Assembly (NCBI GenBank): GCA_938031185.1
Contig: CALHGX010000009.1
Location: 1 to 64,000, forward strand
DNA from: an uncultured bacterium
GTDB lineage: Bacteria; Verrucomicrobiota; Kiritimatiellia; CAIKKV01; CALHGX01
Direction: 5' to 3'
DNA length: 64,000 nt
Both the position numbers and the translations under genes were made by a program. The notes below the pieces were generated by a model, which saw only the letters and a list, made by a program, of their open reading frames with translations, was not told the DNA's origin and did no database searches. Below, piece after piece: positions 42,842 to 51,162 of this stretch (the first letter of the stretch is position 1; each line of letters starts with the position of its first letter).

Positions 42842-42917
42842 TGGAGCCAGCTCGGGGATTCGAACCCCGGACCTAGTGATTACAAATCACTTGCTCTGCC
42901 AACTGAGCTAAGCTGGC
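42842..42917 (-). tRNA. tRNA-Thr, anticodon UGU
   Basis: Read on the minus strand: acceptor gccagct (42917-42911) pairs with agctggc (42852-42846), discriminator T at 42845 and encoded CCA at 42844-42842. The D arm contains agctcagttggcagagc. The anticodon stem agtga/tcact encloses ttTGTaa (anticodon UGU). The T arm is ccggggttcgaatccccg. It reads ACA-type threonine codons. Unlike the tRNA-Leu at 29391, this gene encodes its CCA end. The ROK gene starts 9 bases downstream. Confidence 0.95.
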
Positions 42918-43084
42918 CTCTGATCGGTCAAAACCGTAAAACCTTATGCCAAATGGCCCATACCGTCAACGAGCTGAGCGTCTTTTTAACCCGCACCTCC
43001 GATAGTAGGCGCCGATTCGTCCTGCCAATGCCCTGCGAACTCCAGGGCTTTACATCCCCCCCTCATTCACCCTACTGTGCCGCT

Positions 43085-43618
43085 GTGATCAGAAGGTCGG
43101 GTTGCGTCGTTTTCGCCGTCCTGATTTGGTGCATTTGCGCTGCGCCGGATTATTCGCGTTCTTCTGAAGTCCCAGCGCAGGCCCGCGTCGAAGCCGCTTT
43201 CGATGCCGACGTGGAGCGACTTGTGCTGCAAAGCATCCGTGAGGCGCAGACCAGCCTTCGTGTCGCCATGTATGCCCTGAGCCGCCCCGCCCTGGTTCAG
43301 GCGCTGGCGGACGCCGCCGCGCGCGGCGTCCGCGTGCAAGTCAAGTATGACGCGGCGCAGGCGGATTTTCCGGCGATGAAAGACGCGTTGCGAATGTTAA
43401 AGAGGCGGCGCGTAACCCTCACGCCTATCCGCATGACAGCCGCCTATGCCGCCATGCACCACAAGTTCCTAGTGGTGGATCAACGAGTCGTTCTCACCGG
43501 CTCCGCCAACTGGACCACCGCCGCCGTCACCGTCAACCATGAGAACATGCTTCGCATCGAGTCCCCGCTGCTGGCCGGCGTGTACGCGCGCCAGTTCGAT
43601 GCCATTCGCGGGCGCTAG
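43085..43618 (+). CDS. Secreted single-HKD phospholipase D-like nuclease
   Basis: A 177-residue protein with a signal peptide (SGCVVFAVLIWCICAAPDYS) and one HKD motif: MHHKFLVVDQRVVLTGSANW gives HxKx4D plus the GSxN residues. Text earlier, SIREAQTSLRVAMYALSRPA and AAARGVRVQVKYD, matches the Nuc-like PLD endonucleases that act as dimers with one HKD each. These degrade DNA outside or in the periplasm. I chose the GTG at 43085 because it places the signal peptide at the N-terminus; an ATG at 43028 is an alternative. The gene has no obvious operon partner. Confidence 0.85.
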   Translation: MIRRSGCVVFAVLIWCICAAPDYSRSSEVPAQARVEAAFDADVERLVLQSIREAQTSLRVAMYALSRPALVQALADAAARGVRVQVKYDAAQADFPAMKDALRMLKRRRVTLTPIRMTAAYAAMHHKFLVVDQRVVLTGSANWTTAAVTVNHENMLRIESPLLAGVYARQFDAIRGR

Positions 43619-43731
43619 CCCTCTGGCGTCACGCCGGCTCGTCCGCGCAGACCGGCTGAAAAAATGCTTCTCTTTCATCAGGCCTGGAAGATAGGATGCC
43701 GCTCCACTGTCAAGCCGGGGATCAACAAAAA

Positions 43732-46368
43732 ATGAGCGAGCATCAACGATTCCATCTCCATTCGCTGGAGGAATTGCGCGCCGAATTGCGCCGCCTCCAT
43801 CTGACGCTGCCCATCTCGGAACGGATTTCGATCCTGGGCGATCCCGTGCCGCTGGGCACCCTCTCGGCCCCTAACCGATTTGCGGTGCAACCGATGGAGG
43901 GATTCGACGCGACAGCCGATGGCGGTCCAGGCGAACTGACGTTTCGTCGTTATCGGCGCTATGCCGAGGGTGGATCGGGCCTGCTCTGGTTTGAAGCCAC
44001 CGCCGTGGCCCCTGACGCCCGCTCGAATCCCCAGCAATTGTATCTGCATGAGGGCAACGTTTCCGCGTTTCGGCGTTTGACGGATCAAACGAGAATGGCC
44101 GCAAGAGCCGCCTTCGGCCGCGAGCCGGTTTTGGTGATTCAACTCACCCATTCCGGGCGATACAGTAAGCCTGACGGCGTCCCCCGGCCCATTATCGCTC
44201 ATCACAGCCCCATCCTCGACCCGCGGCACGGTTTGCCGCCGGACTATCCCTTGATCTCCGACGACGAACTCGACCGGCTGCAGGACGTCTACGTCAGAGC
44301 GGCCCGTTTGGCCGCCCAGGCCGGATTCGACGGGGTGGACGTGAAAAGTTGTCATCGCTACCTCGTTTCCGAATTGCTGGCATCATTCACCCGTGCGGGA
44401 CGATATGGGGGGGCCTTCGAGAACCGGTCCCGTTTCTTGATCGAAACGCTGGGCCGCATTCGCAACGAAGTGCCGTCTGTTTTCGTCACCACTCGGATGA
44501 ACGCCTTCGATGCCATTCCGCACCCGTTCGGCTTTGGGGTCACGCCGGGCGATCCACAGCGGCCGGATCTTGACGAACCCACAAGGTTGGCTCGTTTGGT
44601 TTGCGAGATCGGCGCTCCCCTTTTGAATGTCTCGATCGGAAACCCCTATTTTAATCCTCATTATGGGCGGCCTTTCGACTTTCCCATCAAGGGCATGACC
44701 GTGCCGGCCGAGCACCCATTGGAAGCCATCGCTCGTTTTGCATCTATTACGCGCACCTTGCAGCAGGCGGTATCTCCAATCCCCGTCGTGGCCGGGGGAT
44801 ACGCCTGGCTACGCCATTTGATGCCCTATGTTGCCGCGGGGCTCGTCGAAGAGGGATGGGCGGCCCTCATTGGACAGGGACGAGGCGCCTTTGCCTATCC
44901 CGACTCCGTGCGGGATATCCTGACAAAGGGGCGCATGGATCCGGACCGCTGTTGCGTGACCTGTTCCGCCTGCACCCAAATCATGCGCGATGGAGGCATG
45001 ACCGGCTGCGTCGTGCGAGACAGCGCAATTTACGGGCCACAGTACCGTGAAGCGCGCCGTCACGCCATGGATCGCCTGACCGAAGAGGCGCGCCGTTGCC
45101 GGGACTGCGAGAATCCAACCTGTGCCAAAGCCTGCCCCGCCCATGTGGATGTGCCGGGATTCGTGCGAGCCTTCGGCGACGGCCGTTACCGGGACGCCTA
45201 CGACCTACTGCGCCGCACCAATGCCCTGCCGGAAATGTGCGCCTTCGTCTGCCCGTCGGAAGTCCAGTGCGAGGGGGGGTGTGTGGAGCACATCTTTTGC
45301 GAACACCCCATCCCCATCCGCGACATCCAGTTGGAGGTGTGCCGCATTGCGCGGCGGGAGGGATGGACGGGCATCCGGCTCCCCGCCGAAAGCCGGCCGG
45401 GCCGCATCGCCGTGGTGGGCGCCGGCCCTGCAGGCCTGGCTTGCGCCATCCGCCTCCTTGAACTCGGCCACAAGGTCGAGATTTTCGAACACTGCTCGCG
45501 CCTGGGCGGCACACCGGATGCCATGATCCCAACGGAACGCATGGGGGACGCGGAAACGGAGATCCACGCCATCCTGGCGCCAGCCCTCAAAAACGGACGG
45601 CTGGCCATTCACACGCCGGCGGGACTCGGTTCGGATCTGCCCCTGAAGGACTTGCGGTCCCGGTTCGATGCGATCTTTCTCGCGATGGGGCTTCAGGGCA
45701 GCGCTTCGCTCGGCAAGGCGGATGGCGTCGTGGACGCTCTGATTTTCCTGCGCGAGGCAAAAGCCGGCCGGCAAAAGACAGTGCCTGATCGTGTCGCCGT
45801 CATCGGCGGGGGAAACACCGCCATGGACGCGGCCGTCGTGGCCCGCCGACTGGGAGCGGCGGATGTCTTTCTCATCTACCGCCGCTCCTTCACCGAAATG
45901 CCCGCCTGGCCCTCCGAACGCGATCGTGCGCTTCATGCTGGCGTCCACATGCTCATTCTTACGCAACCCCTCGGCTACGACGTGGACGCGGCGGGACGCC
46001 TTCTCGGCGTGCGCATCGTGCGCACCGATCTCGGCCCGCCGGATGAACAAGGGCGCCGCCGTCCCGTCCCACGGCCGGATTCGGAGACGGTGCTGCCCGT
46101 CGGATTGGCCATTGAGGCCATTGGTCAAACCCTTTCACCCGAAACCCGCGCGGCGCTGGAAGGCCTCGCGCTTACGGAGGACGGTCTGGTGAAAGTCAAA
46201 GCGGGTTCGCAGGAAACGAGTCTCGACGGCGTCTATGCCGGCGGCGACATGGTCAACGGCGGCTCCACCGCCGTTCAGGGCATTCATGAAGGCATGCGGG
46301 CGGCGGAGGAAATAGCCGCCCGCCTTGCACAGGCCGCTGCGATTTCGAGAAAGGGGGGATCCACATGA
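43732..46368 (+). CDS. Fusion of an old-yellow-enzyme barrel with a GltD-like flavoprotein
   Basis: The 878-residue protein joins two redox modules. Residues ~45-400 form an FMN barrel of the old yellow enzyme/dienoyl-CoA reductase type: LSAPNRFAVQPMEG, VIQLTHSGRYSKPDGVPRP, GFDGVDVKSCHRYLVSELLA, NRSRFLIETLGRIRNE and ALIGQGRGAFAYP. A cysteine cluster CCVTCSACTQIMRDGG follows. Residues ~430-870 resemble GltD: two cysteine clusters (CRDCENPTCAKACPAHVDVP; CAFVCPSEVQCEGGCVEHIF), FAD loop VVGAGPAGLACAI, NADPH loop VIGGGNTAMDAAVVARRLGA and GDMVNGGSTAVQGIHEGM. NADPH electrons would run through FAD and Fe-S to FMN; the substrate is unknown. ATG 43732 or 43696. The cupin gene overlaps by 4 bases. Confidence 0.87.
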   Translation: MSEHQRFHLHSLEELRAELRRLHLTLPISERISILGDPVPLGTLSAPNRFAVQPMEGFDATADGGPGELTFRRYRRYAEGGSGLLWFEATAVAPDARSNPQQLYLHEGNVSAFRRLTDQTRMAARAAFGREPVLVIQLTHSGRYSKPDGVPRPIIAHHSPILDPRHGLPPDYPLISDDELDRLQDVYVRAARLAAQAGFDGVDVKSCHRYLVSELLASFTRAGRYGGAFENRSRFLIETLGRIRNEVPSVFVTTRMNAFDAIPHPFGFGVTPGDPQRPDLDEPTRLARLVCEIGAPLLNVSIGNPYFNPHYGRPFDFPIKGMTVPAEHPLEAIARFASITRTLQQAVSPIPVVAGGYAWLRHLMPYVAAGLVEEGWAALIGQGRGAFAYPDSVRDILTKGRMDPDRCCVTCSACTQIMRDGGMTGCVVRDSAIYGPQYREARRHAMDRLTEEARRCRDCENPTCAKACPAHVDVPGFVRAFGDGRYRDAYDLLRRTNALPEMCAFVCPSEVQCEGGCVEHIFCEHPIPIRDIQLEVCRIARREGWTGIRLPAESRPGRIAVVGAGPAGLACAIRLLELGHKVEIFEHCSRLGGTPDAMIPTERMGDAETEIHAILAPALKNGRLAIHTPAGLGSDLPLKDLRSRFDAIFLAMGLQGSASLGKADGVVDALIFLREAKAGRQKTVPDRVAVIGGGNTAMDAAVVARRLGAADVFLIYRRSFTEMPAWPSERDRALHAGVHMLILTQPLGYDVDAAGRLLGVRIVRTDLGPPDEQGRRRPVPRPDSETVLPVGLAIEAIGQTLSPETRAALEGLALTEDGLVKVKAGSQETSLDGVYAGGDMVNGGSTAVQGIHEGMRAAEEIAARLAQAAAISRKGGST

Positions 46369-46727
46369 TTCGCAGCCCGGAACAAATGGCGACTGAACAG
46401 CGCGTAGGCATGCGTGGTGGCGCGGGCACGGTCACCGTGCGGCATCTGTTCCAGAGTCATGAGTTTCAGGCACCCGTCCGACTATGTGCCGTTCTGACCC
46501 TTCCCCCGGGCGCAACCATCGGGTTGCACCAACACGCCTCGGAGGACGAGGTGTATTTGGTGACGCGAGGAACCGGCATTCTCGAGGACGGTGCGTCCGC
46601 CAAACCAGTAAAGGCCGGCGACGCGATTCTGACGGGACGAGGCGACTCCCATGCGGTGCGCAACAGCGGTCCCTCCGACTTGGAACTACTGGCGGTGATC
46701 GTCCAGTATCCGCCCGCCACCACGTAG
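46365..46727 (+). CDS. Small cupin-domain protein
   Basis: A 120-residue single-domain cupin. Motif 1 is PGATIGLHQHASEDEVYLVT followed by RGTG, with the two histidines and glutamate that bind a metal; motif 2 is GDAILTGRGDSHAVRNSG. Cupins of this size include isomerases, dioxygenases and sugar-sensing domains, so no activity is assigned. It overlaps the fusion oxidoreductase by 4 bases, and the iron-type alcohol dehydrogenase follows after 11 bases, which suggests a shared pathway. Confidence 0.87.
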   Translation: MIRSPEQMATEQRVGMRGGAGTVTVRHLFQSHEFQAPVRLCAVLTLPPGATIGLHQHASEDEVYLVTRGTGILEDGASAKPVKAGDAILTGRGDSHAVRNSGPSDLELLAVIVQYPPATT

Positions 46728-46738
46728 CATGCTTTAAC

Positions 46739-47884
46739 ATGGCCGTCTTGCCGCAGCTGATCGAGTGGCCCAGCCGCGTGCTTTTCCGCCGTGGCTGCCT
46801 TTTCGATTTACCGGCGGAGAGCGCACCATTTGGCCGTCGCGGCATGATCATCCACGGGGCGGCGCTTGAACACGAAAACCGGCTGGTGCGCATCCGAGAG
46901 CTTTTCGTCTCGCCTGCGGAAGTCCTGGCAGCGCGCCATCGGGGTGGAGAACCAACCCTTGGCGATCTGCGCGCCATGTTGGCGGCCGCGCGTTCCCACC
47001 GCCCACAGTGGATTGCCGGCGTTGGCGGCGGCAGTGTCATTGATCTGGCCAAGGCTGTGGCCGGTCTGTATGGATCGCCCTCGGATCCGGCTGCACACCA
47101 CAACGGCCAGGCCGTTCCTTCGGAGCCACTGCCCTTCCTGGCCGTCCCCACGACGGCTGGAAGCGGCGCAGAGGCCACATTTAACGCTGTTCTCACAAAC
47201 GAAGCGACGGGGGAGAAGAAATCCATTCGGGATGAACGGTTCCGGGCCCGAACTGTTCTGCTTGACCCAGCCTTGCTCGCGTTCTGCCCCAAGCTCGTAA
47301 TCGCGCATTCGGGCCTTGATGCCTTCACCCAGGCAGTCGAATCCTACTTGAGTCGCCATGCCACCAAGCTGAGTGAACAACTGGCGCTCCTGGCCTGTCA
47401 GAACGTGTCGGATTCCCTGGAACCATGCGTTCGCGACCCGCAAGGCCCAGCGGCGGAAACCTTGCTCGCGGGCAGCTATTTGGCCGGCCTAGCCCTTTCC
47501 CTTTCGCGCTTGGGTGTGGTGCATGGCCTCGCGCATCCGCTGGGCACCCGCTTCAATCTGCCGCATGGACTGGTCTGTGCCATTTGTCTGCCAGCCGCGC
47601 TGGAATTGAACCTCCCCGCCTGCGAGGAGAAGTATCGCATGCTGAGCGTGGCTCTTGGAGCGGACGTGGTGGCGCGAGCACGAGAACTGCTCCAGTCCCT
47701 CGGCGTGGCCAACCCACTGGTGGGCCACCTGCCGCCCGACATGGACGCCATTGTTGCCGAGACGCTCGCCTCCGGTTCAACAGTCGCCAATCCGCGCCCC
47801 ATATCCCGGGCCGATGTCGAGTGGCTTGTTCGGCAAGTGACAGCGCCAAGCGATCCGCCCACCCCACCGCCAATCGCCGCTTGA
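46739..47884 (+). CDS. Iron-containing (group III) alcohol dehydrogenase
   Basis: The 381-residue protein is of the Fe-ADH family: WIAGVGGGSVIDLAKAVAGL (NAD loop), PFLAVPTTAGSGAEATFNAV, IAHSGLDAFTQAVESYLS with a metal histidine region and GVVHGLAHPLGTRFNLPHGL with two further metal histidines. It would reduce a ketone or aldehyde or oxidise an alcohol. The ATG at 46739 is the first with family sequence; the open frame upstream lies over the cupin gene. The trio fusion oxidoreductase, cupin and ADH looks like a small catabolic or biosynthetic operon. Confidence 0.9.
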   Translation: MAVLPQLIEWPSRVLFRRGCLFDLPAESAPFGRRGMIIHGAALEHENRLVRIRELFVSPAEVLAARHRGGEPTLGDLRAMLAAARSHRPQWIAGVGGGSVIDLAKAVAGLYGSPSDPAAHHNGQAVPSEPLPFLAVPTTAGSGAEATFNAVLTNEATGEKKSIRDERFRARTVLLDPALLAFCPKLVIAHSGLDAFTQAVESYLSRHATKLSEQLALLACQNVSDSLEPCVRDPQGPAAETLLAGSYLAGLALSLSRLGVVHGLAHPLGTRFNLPHGLVCAICLPAALELNLPACEEKYRMLSVALGADVVARARELLQSLGVANPLVGHLPPDMDAIVAETLASGSTVANPRPISRADVEWLVRQVTAPSDPPTPPPIAA

Positions 47885-47932
47885 CCGAGACCGGCCGCCC
47901 GCCTATAAGGCCCCTATGGCGGAGAACGTATC

Positions 47933-49189
47933 GTGATCCACTCTCGCGCATTCATTTGCATCGGCGTTCTGGCTGCGGCGCCTTGGCTCATGGGCGACAT
48001 TGACCCGTCTGGCGGCCGGGCCGCGGAGTCGGTTTCGAACGATCTGACGGCCAAAGTCTCACCGGACATGGCGGTCATGTCCGCCGCACATAATGGTTTC
48101 GCGTTGGACCTCTACGAGCGAATACGTTCGGGCAAAGGTAATCTGGTGTGCTCCCCCATTAGCATCGCGGCCGCCCTGCATATGACCATGGCGGGAGCCC
48201 GGGGAGAGACTGAGCGGCAAATGGCTCGTGTGCTGCACGTCACCTGGGACAAACCGGAGGCAGCACCGATGTTCCCCCGGTGGTTGAGTCTGCACCGCAT
48301 TCGCCCCGGTTTCGGTGTTGAAATGCATGTCGCGAACTCCATTTGGACCCCGGTTGGATTTCCGTTGGTCCCTGATTTTTCCGCCACGCTTCGGGACGCC
48401 TACCTTGCCGAGGCATTTGAGGTGAATTTCGCGGAAGATCCCGAAGGAACGCGCCGCCGGATCAACGAGTGGACTGCGGCGCAAACTCACAACCGCGTTC
48501 CGGAGATTCTGGCCCCCGGGTTGCTCTCGGTCCGCGAGCGCCTGGTGCTGGTCAATGCCGTGTATTTCAAGGGATTGTGGAAGACCCCTTTCAACCCTGC
48601 TCAAACCACCAACCAGCCATTCCGCGTGGCTCCGGGCGAGACGGTGGAAGCGCCCGCCATGCGGCAAACCGGCACGTTTGGCTACTACGAAGATGATCGG
48701 GTGCAGATTCTTGAGGCCATGTTTTCGGATGAAAATCACGTAATGACCTTTCTCCTGCCCAAAGAGGGAGGCGATCTGTCTGGCATTGAAAGCAGCCTCC
48801 AACCGGACACCCTGTCGCTCTGGATCAACCGTCTCGAATCCCGAGAGGTTGTCGTCCAACTCCCCCGTTTTCGCGTGACTTCGCGCCTCGACTTGGTCCC
48901 CCCCCTGCAGGCGTTGGGCATGACAGTGCCTTTTTCCGAAGCGGCGGATTTTTCCGGCATGACAAAAGCCGCTTCGCTTTTCATCGGAGCGATCGTCCAT
49001 CAGGCATTCGTGGAGATGGATGAGCAAGGCGCTGAAGCGGCGGCCGCGACGGCCGTCATGATGCGGATGACCGCCATGGCGCCGCCTCCGCCGATTTTCC
49101 GCGCAGATCGTCCGTTTGTCTTTCTCATCAGGAATCGGCGCACAAACGCCATTCTGTTTGCGGGCCGCGTTTGGAACCCGCTCGGGTGA
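47933..49189 (+). CDS. Secreted serpin (serine protease inhibitor)
   Basis: A 418-residue protein with an N-terminal signal segment (AFICIGVLAAAPWLMGD) and the complete serpin fold: FALDLYERIRSGKGNLVCSP, SIAAALHMTMAGARGETERQ, VNAVYFKGLWKTPFN, VQLPRFRVTSRLDLVPPLQA and the late FRADRPFVFLIRNRRTNAIL. The reactive-centre hinge EQGAEAAAATAV has small residues at P12-P9, as in inhibitory serpins. Counting from the hinge gives Thr at P1 and Ala at P1', in a Met/Thr/Ala-rich loop; this would suit elastase-like or related proteases (estimate). Translation uses GTG at 47933 after ggcggagaa. It lies 33 bases before an NfeD-type protease gene. Confidence 0.93.
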   Translation: MIHSRAFICIGVLAAAPWLMGDIDPSGGRAAESVSNDLTAKVSPDMAVMSAAHNGFALDLYERIRSGKGNLVCSPISIAAALHMTMAGARGETERQMARVLHVTWDKPEAAPMFPRWLSLHRIRPGFGVEMHVANSIWTPVGFPLVPDFSATLRDAYLAEAFEVNFAEDPEGTRRRINEWTAAQTHNRVPEILAPGLLSVRERLVLVNAVYFKGLWKTPFNPAQTTNQPFRVAPGETVEAPAMRQTGTFGYYEDDRVQILEAMFSDENHVMTFLLPKEGGDLSGIESSLQPDTLSLWINRLESREVVVQLPRFRVTSRLDLVPPLQALGMTVPFSEAADFSGMTKAASLFIGAIVHQAFVEMDEQGAEAAAATAVMMRMTAMAPPPPIFRADRPFVFLIRNRRTNAILFAGRVWNPLG

Positions 49190-49222
49190 CGGCAGCCATC
49201 GGATGGGCTAAGAGAATCAAAC

Positions 49223-50617
49223 ATGAACAGGACCGTTAAGATAGCGGTGTGGGCGGCGGCCGGATGGTTGACCCTGCTCGCGAATGTCGGCGCCGCGCAA
49301 ACCCCGGTCGTGTATGTCATACCCATTCAGGACGTAATCGGGCGAACGCTGGTGTATGTGATGCGCCGAGGCCTGCGAGAAGCCGAACAACAGAACGCGC
49401 GCGCCATTGTGTTCGACATGAACACCCCGGGCGGTCAAGTGGATGCCACATCGGAAATTCTTGACCTGCTGCGGCATGTTCGCGTGCCCACCTACACCTA
49501 TTGCAACCCGGAAGCCATATCCGCCGGCGCCATCCTGGCCTTGTCCACGGATCACATCTACATGGCGCCCGGCGGACGCATTGGCGACGCGATGCCGATC
49601 CTGCTTTCTCCCTTCGGCACACTCGAGAAAATGCCCGACAGCGTCGAGGAAAAGACGCTTTCCTACGTGGCCTCCCTCATCCGGTCCGCTGCTCAGCTCA
49701 AGGGCCATGACCCACGGCTGGCCGAAGCGATGGTGCGGCGCGAAATCGAATACAAACTTGGCGACGAAGTCATTTCACCCGCCGGACAGCTCCTTACATT
49801 GACCAGTCATGACGCCGAACGGCCACGGCCGGACGGACGTCCGCTGCTTTCCGAAGGCACGGTGGAGAACCTGGAGGCACTTCTGGAACGCATTGGCCTG
49901 AAGAATGCCGATGTGGTGGAAATAGAAGTGACGTGGGCGGAACGTCTCGCTTACTGGATCGAATCCCTGTCGGTTCTCTTGCTCGCAGGGGGGGTGCTGG
50001 GGCTATACATCGAATTCAAAACCCCGGGATTCGGGTTCCCGGGCATCGCCGGAATTTTGCTTCTGGCAATATGGTTCTGGGGCCACCATGTGGCCGGTCT
50101 CGCGGGACAGGAAGAGCTTTTCCTGTTCGCCGCGGGCCTAATTTTGCTGGCGGTGGAGGTTTTCGTTCTGCCCGGTTTCGGCTTCGTCGGGGCCGCCGGC
50201 ATCGCGCTAATGCTGGCCTCCTTGCTGATGGGCATGTCGGGCCGGTTGCCGGGTGGTCCTTGGTACCCCACCCTGGCCGAGCTTGGGATTTCGGCGCGGA
50301 ACTTGGCCGCCGCATTGGTGCTGGCCTTCCTGGGCGCCCTGGCCGCCGGTCGTTGGCTGCCGCGCACCGCTTGGTTCAGTCATCTCGTTCTTGGCACGTC
50401 CGCCGATCGCGGACGGGGATTTGTCGCATCGAGCGCAAGCGAGGATTTGGTGGGCCTGACGGGAACCGCGATCAGCGCGCTGCATCCCTCCGGAACCGCG
50501 ATTTTCGATGGCCGCCGGATGGATGTGGTGACCCGGGGCGAATTCGTGCCGGCGGGTACGCCCATCCGCATCGTCTCGACCGAAGGGAACCGGCTGATGG
50601 TGGAACCGATCGCTTGA
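49223..50617 (+). CDS. NfeD1b-type membrane-bound ClpP-class serine protease
   Basis: A 464-residue protein with a signal peptide (KIAVWAAAGWLTLLANVGAA) and a protease domain: ARAIVFDMNTPGGQVDATSE (oxyanion region) and PEAISAGAILALSTDHIYMA with the predicted catalytic serine in ISAG. Four to five membrane helices follow (for example SLSVLLLAGGVLGLYIEFKT and GIAGILLLAIWFWG). The C-terminal NfeD OB-fold ends with GLTGTAISALHPSG and RIVSTEGNRLMVEPI. This is the full-length NfeD1b plan found next to flotillins. Family members cleave membrane-near substrates. Confidence 0.92.
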   Translation: MNRTVKIAVWAAAGWLTLLANVGAAQTPVVYVIPIQDVIGRTLVYVMRRGLREAEQQNARAIVFDMNTPGGQVDATSEILDLLRHVRVPTYTYCNPEAISAGAILALSTDHIYMAPGGRIGDAMPILLSPFGTLEKMPDSVEEKTLSYVASLIRSAAQLKGHDPRLAEAMVRREIEYKLGDEVISPAGQLLTLTSHDAERPRPDGRPLLSEGTVENLEALLERIGLKNADVVEIEVTWAERLAYWIESLSVLLLAGGVLGLYIEFKTPGFGFPGIAGILLLAIWFWGHHVAGLAGQEELFLFAAGLILLAVEVFVLPGFGFVGAAGIALMLASLLMGMSGRLPGGPWYPTLAELGISARNLAAALVLAFLGALAAGRWLPRTAWFSHLVLGTSADRGRGFVASSASEDLVGLTGTAISALHPSGTAIFDGRRMDVVTRGEFVPAGTPIRIVSTEGNRLMVEPIA

Positions 50618-50640
50618 ACCAGTTTGGAGGATAGCTTCTT

Positions 50641-51111
50641 GTGACGCCGGTTAACGCAGTTCTTGTCCTCTTCGCGGCCGCCATCGTACTAATGGCGGCC
50701 GAGGTCTTCCTGCCCGGCGGGGTGTTGGGCGTGCTCGGCGTCGTAAGCATGACGGGCGCCGTGGCGCTCGGATTTTCCATCGGTCCCCTGGCCGGACTCT
50801 ACGTGCTCCTGGCCTCTGTGATCTGTTCTTCTGTCATCCTGTTCGTTTGGGTTCGCTACTTTCCACGCTCCCGGCTGGGCCGGGACATGACGCTCGATCG
50901 CAGCGGGCAAGACTTCAAAACGGTGGAATCCGACGCCTCCTTGGTGGGCCAGGAAGGCGTCGCCTTGTCCGAGCTTCGTCCCAGCGGTTTTGCATCCATC
51001 GGCGGCACACGGCGAGACGTCGTCAGCGACGGCATGTTGATTGAAAAAGGCGCCCGGGTGCGTGTGTCACAGGTGGAGGGACACCGCATTGTGGTGCGGC
51101 GCGTCGAATGA
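50641..51111 (+). CDS. Short NfeD family protein
   Basis: A 156-residue protein with two membrane helices (AVLVLFAAAIVLMAAEVFLP and GPLAGLYVLLASVICSSVIL) and a C-terminal NfeD OB-fold (SLVGQEGVALSELRPSGFAS and IEKGARVRVSQVEGHRIVVR). It resembles the C-terminal half of the upstream protease and probably arose from the same family. Short NfeD proteins interact with flotillins or stomatins in membrane microdomains. GTG at 50641 follows ttggaggatag, 23 bases after the protease stop. Confidence 0.9.
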   Translation: MTPVNAVLVLFAAAIVLMAAEVFLPGGVLGVLGVVSMTGAVALGFSIGPLAGLYVLLASVICSSVILFVWVRYFPRSRLGRDMTLDRSGQDFKTVESDASLVGQEGVALSELRPSGFASIGGTRRDVVSDGMLIEKGARVRVSQVEGHRIVVRRVE

Positions 51112-51162
51112 GGAGACGCCCGCTTGCTCCGAACGCCTCATAAGAATTGTTAAGGGCTGCTC

